From positions 1-9,830 of the forward strand of contig JBGQHM010000259.1 of NCBI GenBank assembly GCA_041497995.1: a stretch of 9,830 bases of DNA. The letters are read 5' to 3'. Every line of letters begins with the position of its first letter. Position 1 is the stretch's first letter. The translations under genes were made by a program, and so were the position numbers. The stretch is from DATKMS01 sp041497995 (GTDB taxonomy: Bacteria; Desulfobacterota; Binatia; HRBIN30). A model generated the notes under the pieces. The model saw only the letters and a program-made list of their open reading frames with translations, was not told the origin of the DNA and did not search any database. Below, piece by piece: positions 5,906 through 9,830 of the stretch.

Positions 5906-7469
5906 GCCCCCCGCCGGCGATTTCCGGTTGAGATATCACCGCTGAAATCTGAGCGCTCTCCGCCGGTGCATCCGCGATCACCGGAGCTCTCATCTTGTCT
6001 TGCAGGCGGCTGAGATAGGCGTTCACCGTCGGCTCCATGCGCGTGAGGAACGGCCGCGGATACATACCCATCACGAACAGCATCACCAGGATCGGTACGA
6101 AGACCAGGATCTCACGGGTCGACAGATCCTTGAGCACATGGTTCTTCGGATTCTCGTTCGGACCGAACATGACGCGTTGGTACATCCACAAGAGGTAGAC
6201 CGCACCGAGAACTACACCGCTCACGGCGACGACCGTCTCAGCACGGTGCACCCCGAACGAGCCGAGCAGGATGAGGAACTCGCCGACGAAGCCGTTGAGA
6301 CCGGGCAGGCCGACGGACGATAGCATCACGACCATGAAGATGGACGCGTACACCGGGAGCTGCGCCCACAGGCCGCCGAACTCCTTGATCAACCGCGTGT
6401 GGCGCCGCTCGTAGATGACGCCGACGCAGAGGAACAGCGCGCCCGTCGACACGCCGTGGTTGAGCATCTGATAGATGCTGCCCTGCACGCCTTCGCTGTT
6501 GAGCGCCGCCATGCCCAGCATGACGAAACCGAGATGGCTCACCGAGGAGTACGCCACCAGCCGCTTGAGGTCGGGCTGCACCATCGACACCAACGCACCG
6601 TACACGATGCCGATCGTTGCCAGGACCGCGATGATGGGCATCGCCTCATGCGCCGCCAGCGGGAACAGCGGAATCGCGAAGCGCAGGAAGCCGTACGTCC
6701 CCATCTTCAGGAGGACGCCGGCCAGGATCACCGACCCGCCCGTCGGCGCTTCGGTGTGTGCGTCGGGCAACCAGGTGTGCAACGGGAACATCGGCACCTT
6801 GATCGCAAAGGCGAGCGCGAACGCCGCGAACAGCCAGCGCTGCGTCGCCAGCGGCACCGAGAACTCGTAGAGCTGCCGCAGATCAAACGTGAGCGCGCCT
6901 TTCTGCTGCTGATGCATCCAGACGAGCGCGAGGATCGCGACCAACATCAGCAGGCTGCCGACCATCGTGTAGAGGAACATCTTGATCGCGGCGTATACCC
7001 GCCGCTCGCCGCCCCAGACGCCGATGAGGAAGTACATCGGCACCAGCATCGCTTCCCAGAAGACGTAAAAGAGGAACAGGTCGAGTGCCACGAACGCCCC
7101 AACCATCGCGGTCTCCAGGACCAGCATGAGGATCATGTACTCTTTGATGCGCTTGTGGACGTCGCCCCAGCCCGCCAGGATCACCAACGGCATGAGGAAG
7201 GTCGTCAGGAGCACCAGAAACAGACTGATGCCGTCGACGCCGACGTTGTAGCTGATACCGAACGCCGGGATCCATGCCGCCTTCGCCGTCATCTGATAGC
7301 CCGGATCCGCCGGGTCGAACGCCAGCAGCATCAGCAAGGAGAGCAGGAACGGCGGCAACGAGAACACGAACGCCGCCCGGCGCAATGAGGTCGCCTGCTC
7401 CGCCGGCATCATCATCAAGAAGATGACCCCGATGAGCGGCGCGAACACGATGAAAGAGAGGATGGGCAT
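5901..7469 (-). CDS. nuoM: NADH-quinone oxidoreductase subunit M
   Basis: This is the middle antiporter-like proton-pumping subunit of complex I, 522 residues (E. coli 509), with about 14 hydrophobic segments. The proton-path residues are in place: E139 in FYVFWEAMLVPM, K224 in FAIKVPMFPLHTWLPDAH (221-238), K255 in GVLLKMG, and E397 in NGFVGEF. Glu, not Lys, in that last position distinguishes NuoM from NuoN and NuoL. HTEAPTGGSVILAG (238-251) and LKRLVAYSSVSHLG (301-314) are strong family signatures. After the final membrane segment there is a polar Ala- and Gln-rich tail of roughly 45 residues, and its stop codon lies in the first unit of a heptamer array. It starts 82 nt after nuoL, and the spacer is itself a heptamer array with no obvious ribosome binding site. 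It is intact and very likely functional. Confidence 0.98.
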   Translation of the reverse strand: MPILSFIVFAPLIGVIFLMMMPAEQATSLRRAAFVFSLPPFLLSLLMLLAFDPADPGYQMTAKAAWIPAFGISYNVGVDGISLFLVLLTTFLMPLVILAGWGDVHKRIKEYMILMLVLETAMVGAFVALDLFLFYVFWEAMLVPMYFLIGVWGGERRVYAAIKMFLYTMVGSLLMLVAILALVWMHQQQKGALTFDLRQLYEFSVPLATQRWLFAAFALAFAIKVPMFPLHTWLPDAHTEAPTGGSVILAGVLLKMGTYGFLRFAIPLFPLAAHEAMPIIAVLATIGIVYGALVSMVQPDLKRLVAYSSVSHLGFVMLGMAALNSEGVQGSIYQMLNHGVSTGALFLCVGVIYERRHTRLIKEFGGLWAQLPVYASIFMVVMLSSVGLPGLNGFVGEFLILLGSFGVHRAETVVAVSGVVLGAVYLLWMYQRVMFGPNENPKNHVLKDLSTREILVFVPILVMLFVMGMYPRPFLTRMEPTVNAYLSRLQDKMRAPVIADAPAESAQISAVISQPEIAGGGR

Positions 7470-7472
7470 ATT

Positions 7473-7550
7473 GCTTACGGCTTACGGCGTATGGCGTATG
7501 GCATATGGTCTCTGAGCTGATGGCTGACAGCTGACGGCTGACGGCTTCTT
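7473..7550 (+). repeat. Two-block heptamer tandem array filling the nuoL-nuoM spacer
   Basis: Read on the plus strand, almost the whole spacer is made of 7-mers in phase. Block one is GCTTACG twice, GCGTATG twice and GCATATG (7473-7507). An 8-base break, GTCTCTGA, follows. Block two is GCTGATG, GCTGACA, GCTGACG twice, and a cap GCTTCTT (7516-7550). Bases 7523-7546 match the minus strand of 5905-5882 at 23 of 24 positions. It sits between the nuoL stop and the nuoM start, where short or overlapping junctions are usual. Confidence 0.85.
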
Positions 7551-7551
7551 T

Positions 7552-9483
7552 TCATCGCAGCGCGTAGTATCCGAGGATGGCCATGGCGCCCAGCAGCATC
7601 GAGAGCGCATAGTGCTGCACGTTACCGGTCTGCAGCCGGCGCCAGAGCCCGCTGTTCGCGCCCACAAAGCGCGCGGTGCCGTTGACCACGCCGTCGATGA
7701 CTTCGGCGTCTGCCGTGCGCCATAGGAAGTTGGAGAGCGCCACGGTCGGCCGGACGAACAGTGCCTCGTACAATTCGTCAACGTAGTACTTGTTGAAGAT
7801 CAGGGTGTACGCACCCTTTGCCTTCCATGCCAACAGCACCGGCAGGCCGGGCTGCACGAGATAGAAGAGATAGGCCACACCCAAGCCGAGCGACGCCACC
7901 ACCACCGACGTGGCCATGAGCGCAGACTCTGTGGCCGTACTGAGATGGCCGGCCGCTTGCGCGCCGCTGAATACCGGCTCGATAAACTCGCCGAAGCGAT
8001 CACCCCACAGCCAATGTTCCGGAAGCCCGATCCAACCGCCAATCAACGACAGGATGCCCAGCACGATCAGTGGCATCGTCATCGACCACGGCGACTCATG
8101 GAGATGATGCTTCGCGTGCTCCTCGACGCGGGACTCGCCGAAGAACGTCAGGAAGACCAGGCGGAACATATAGAACGACGTCAGCCCGGCGGCGATGAGC
8201 CCCAGTGCCCACAACCACCAGCTGCCGTACGGGCTCCCAAAGGAAGCTCCGAGGATCGCATCCTTGCTGAAGAAGCCGGCGAATGGCGGGAAGCCGGAGA
8301 TCGCCAGCGTCGCCGAGAAGAAGGTCCAGAAGGTGATCGGCATGTGTGATCGCAAGCCGCCCATCTTCTGCATGTCCTGCTCGCCACTCATGCCGTGGAT
8401 GACACTACCGGCGCCGAGGAACAGCAGGCCCTTGAAGAAGGCATGCGTCATCAGGTGGAAGATGCCGTCGCTAAACGCGCCGACGCCGACGGCGAGGAAC
8501 ATGTAGCCGAGCTGGCTGATGGTGGAGTACGCCAGCACCTTCTTGATGTCGTTCTGCATGAGGCCGATGGTCGCCGCGAACAGCGCCGTCACCGCACCGA
8601 TCGTCGCCACCACGGCCATCGTCGTCGGCGAAAGGATGTAGAGGAAGTTGAGTCGCGCGATCATGTACACGCCGGCGGTGACCATGGTCGCTGCGTGGAT
8701 CAGTGCGCTGACCGGTGTCGGGCCGGCCATGGCATCTGGCAACCACACGTACAGCGGCAGCTGCGCCGACTTGCCGGTCGCACCGATGAAGAGCAACAGG
8801 GTGATCAGCGTCACGGTTTCCAGTGGGATCGCCTTCGCGTGCGCCGCGATCTCGGTGAAACGCAGCGTGTGCGGCCCGCTGCCCAGGTGCCAGAAAATCA
8901 GAAACACGCCGAGCAGAAAGCCGGCATCGCCGACGCGGTTGACGACGAACGCCTTCTTGCCGGCGCTGGCGTTGGCCTCTTTGTCGAACCAGAAACCGAT
9001 CAACAGATACGAGCAAACACCGACGCCCTCCCAGCCGACGAACATCAACGGCAAGCTGTCGGCCATCACCAAGATGAGCATCGCGAAGGTGAACAGGTTG
9101 AGGTAGGCGAAGAAGCGCGCGTAGCCCTCGTCCTCGTGCATGTAGCCGGTGGAATACACGTGGATGAGGAAGCCGACGCCCGTGACGATGAGGATCATCA
9201 CGGCGGAGAGCGCATCGATCCGGAACGCTACGTGGACCTGCAGCATCCCGGCGGTGATCCACGGGTAAACATCCTGCTCCAGCGCCCCGCCGTGCGGCAG
9301 GCCCAGCACGCGCGAGAAGGTGTAGCAGGCCACGGCGAACGCGACGCCGACCACCGCGGGAGAGACGAAGTTCACCGCACCGCGACCTGCCCGCGGACCG
9401 ATGAAGACATTAAAGAGCACCCCCAGCACCGGGAGCACCGGGATGAGCCACAAGAACTCGACAGGGGTTGCCACCGCGTGCAT
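7552..9483 (-). CDS. nuoL: NADH-quinone oxidoreductase subunit L
   Basis: This is the distal antiporter-like proton-pumping subunit of complex I, with 643 residues (E. coli 613) and about 16 hydrophobic segments. The conserved charged residues are present: E152 in MFVGWEGVGVCSYLLIG (147-163), R183 and D186 in VNRVGDAGF, K238 in ATGKSAQLPLYVWLPDA (236-251), H263 in SALIHAATMV, K351 in HAFFKGLLFLG, and K407-D408 in FAGFFSKDAIL. The C-terminal extension specific to NuoL, which carries the long lateral helix that braces NuoM and NuoN, is recognisable by NKYYVDELYEALFVRP (564-579) and DAEVIDGVVNG (592-602). The ATG at 9483 lies four bases after the nuoK stop, so translation is probably coupled. 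No Shine-Dalgarno site is apparent. The gene is intact. Confidence 0.98.
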   Translation of the reverse strand: MHAVATPVEFLWLIPVLPVLGVLFNVFIGPRAGRGAVNFVSPAVVGVAFAVACYTFSRVLGLPHGGALEQDVYPWITAGMLQVHVAFRIDALSAVMILIVTGVGFLIHVYSTGYMHEDEGYARFFAYLNLFTFAMLILVMADSLPLMFVGWEGVGVCSYLLIGFWFDKEANASAGKKAFVVNRVGDAGFLLGVFLIFWHLGSGPHTLRFTEIAAHAKAIPLETVTLITLLLFIGATGKSAQLPLYVWLPDAMAGPTPVSALIHAATMVTAGVYMIARLNFLYILSPTTMAVVATIGAVTALFAATIGLMQNDIKKVLAYSTISQLGYMFLAVGVGAFSDGIFHLMTHAFFKGLLFLGAGSVIHGMSGEQDMQKMGGLRSHMPITFWTFFSATLAISGFPPFAGFFSKDAILGASFGSPYGSWWLWALGLIAAGLTSFYMFRLVFLTFFGESRVEEHAKHHLHESPWSMTMPLIVLGILSLIGGWIGLPEHWLWGDRFGEFIEPVFSGAQAAGHLSTATESALMATSVVVASLGLGVAYLFYLVQPGLPVLLAWKAKGAYTLIFNKYYVDELYEALFVRPTVALSNFLWRTADAEVIDGVVNGTARFVGANSGLWRRLQTGNVQHYALSMLLGAMAILGYYALR

Positions 9484-9487
9484 GCCG

Positions 9488-9796
9488 TTACCAGCGCAAG
9501 AGGTTGAGCTCGTCGGCGTTCACGGTCTCATGATTCCGGAACGCGGCAATGATGATCGCCAAGCCGACGGCGGCCTCCGCCGCCGCCACGGTCATGACGA
9601 AGAACACGGCCACCTGCCCGTCCATCGATTGCAGCTGACGCGAGAACGCGACGAATACCAGGTTGACCGCGTTGAGCATGAGCTCGACCGACATGAAAAT
9701 TACGATGACGTTGCGGCGTATCAGCACGCCGAGGACACCGATGGTGAACAGGATCGCGGCGAGGACGAGGTACAGGGAGATGGGGACCAGCGTCAT
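9488..9796 (-). CDS. nuoK: NADH-quinone oxidoreductase subunit K
   Basis: This small membrane subunit of complex I (MrpC-like, 102 residues, three membrane helices) lies between the quinone-site region and the antiporter-like pumps. The two membrane-buried glutamates of the central hydrophilic axis are present: E38 in FMSVELMLNAVNL and E74 in AAAEAAVGLAI, equivalent to E. coli E36 and E72. R27-R28 on the first loop and the C-terminal NADELNLLRW are also typical. Its ATG overlaps the nuoJ stop (ATGA), the classic coupled junction, and its stop is four bases before nuoL. Length and motifs are normal. Confidence 0.98.
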   Translation of the reverse strand: MTLVPISLYLVLAAILFTIGVLGVLIRRNVIVIFMSVELMLNAVNLVFVAFSRQLQSMDGQVAVFFVMTVAAAEAAVGLAIIIAAFRNHETVNADELNLLRW

Positions 9797-9830
9797 ACGA
9801 GCGTCCGCTTGGCGAGCACCACTGCACCAA
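9793..9830 (-). CDS. nuoJ: NADH-quinone oxidoreductase subunit J, C-terminal end only
   Basis: Only the last eleven codons lie in the window. They read GAVVLAKRTLV and then TGA, which overlaps the nuoK start by the ATGA pattern. The short hydrophobic end with a basic terminus suits the cytoplasmic exit of NuoJ's last membrane helix. Gene order (J before K) and the overlap support the call more than the sequence itself does. The rest lies beyond the right edge. Confidence 0.82.
   Translation of the reverse strand, partial: GAVVLAKRTLV

Noticed and set aside
6399..7388. Long plus-strand open frame opposite nuoM, and a similar one opposite nuoL at 8395-9507
   Set aside because: Both are antisense shadows of highly conserved membrane proteins. 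Their products are Arg-, His- and Glu-rich, the pattern produced by reading hydrophobic codons backwards.
7473..7550. CRISPR array
   Set aside because: Units are 7 bp and directly adjacent with no unique spacers, and no cas genes are nearby.

Overview
The window comes from a GC-rich, Gram-negative-type bacterium. It shows the 3' half of a respiratory complex I operon in the proteobacterial gene order J-K-L-M-N, a lipobox-bearing exported propeller protein, and Shine-Dalgarno-type ribosome binding sites at some genes. The protein style and the heptamer spacers would suit a deltaproteobacterial, Myxococcota or Binatota-like lineage. That is an impression only; no rRNA or marker gene here fixes the taxon.

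Layout. Positions 1-1718 hold a leftward pair: a phytanoyl-CoA dioxygenase-type (PhyH) enzyme followed 21 nt later by a small P-loop kinase-like protein. A strong ribosome binding site at the left edge suggests a further leftward gene outside the window. Positions 1719-1899 are a divergent intergenic region with a perfect 16-bp palindrome. Rightward from 1900 come a seven-repeat FG-GAP/VCBS lipoprotein, predicted to be a complete seven-bladed beta-propeller, and then an exported protein of unknown function ending at 4342. A 24-nt hairpin lies in the convergent gap. From 4418 to the right edge everything runs leftward and is the tail of the nuo operon: the last 11 codons of nuoJ, then nuoK, nuoL, nuoM and nuoN. 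The last three are the antiporter-like, proton-pumping membrane subunits of NADH:quinone oxidoreductase. All visible key Glu and Lys residues are present, so the pump looks functional.

The part that ordinary gene content does not explain is in the two spacers around nuoM. Both are built almost entirely of 7-bp tandem units. The nuoL-nuoM spacer has ten such units in two blocks (GCNTAYG and GCTGANN) plus a capping GCTTCTT. The nuoM-nuoN spacer has four GCTGANN units and the same kind of cap (GCTTCCT), in the opposite orientation. They form an inverted repeat with 23 of 24 bases matching that encloses nuoM, and the second array supplies nuoM's stop codon. A decayed version may lie at 3255-3305, over the start of the exported protein. 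This heptamer family is the best candidate here for something worth genome-wide follow-up. The rest is well-conserved housekeeping plus accessory proteins of uncertain role.
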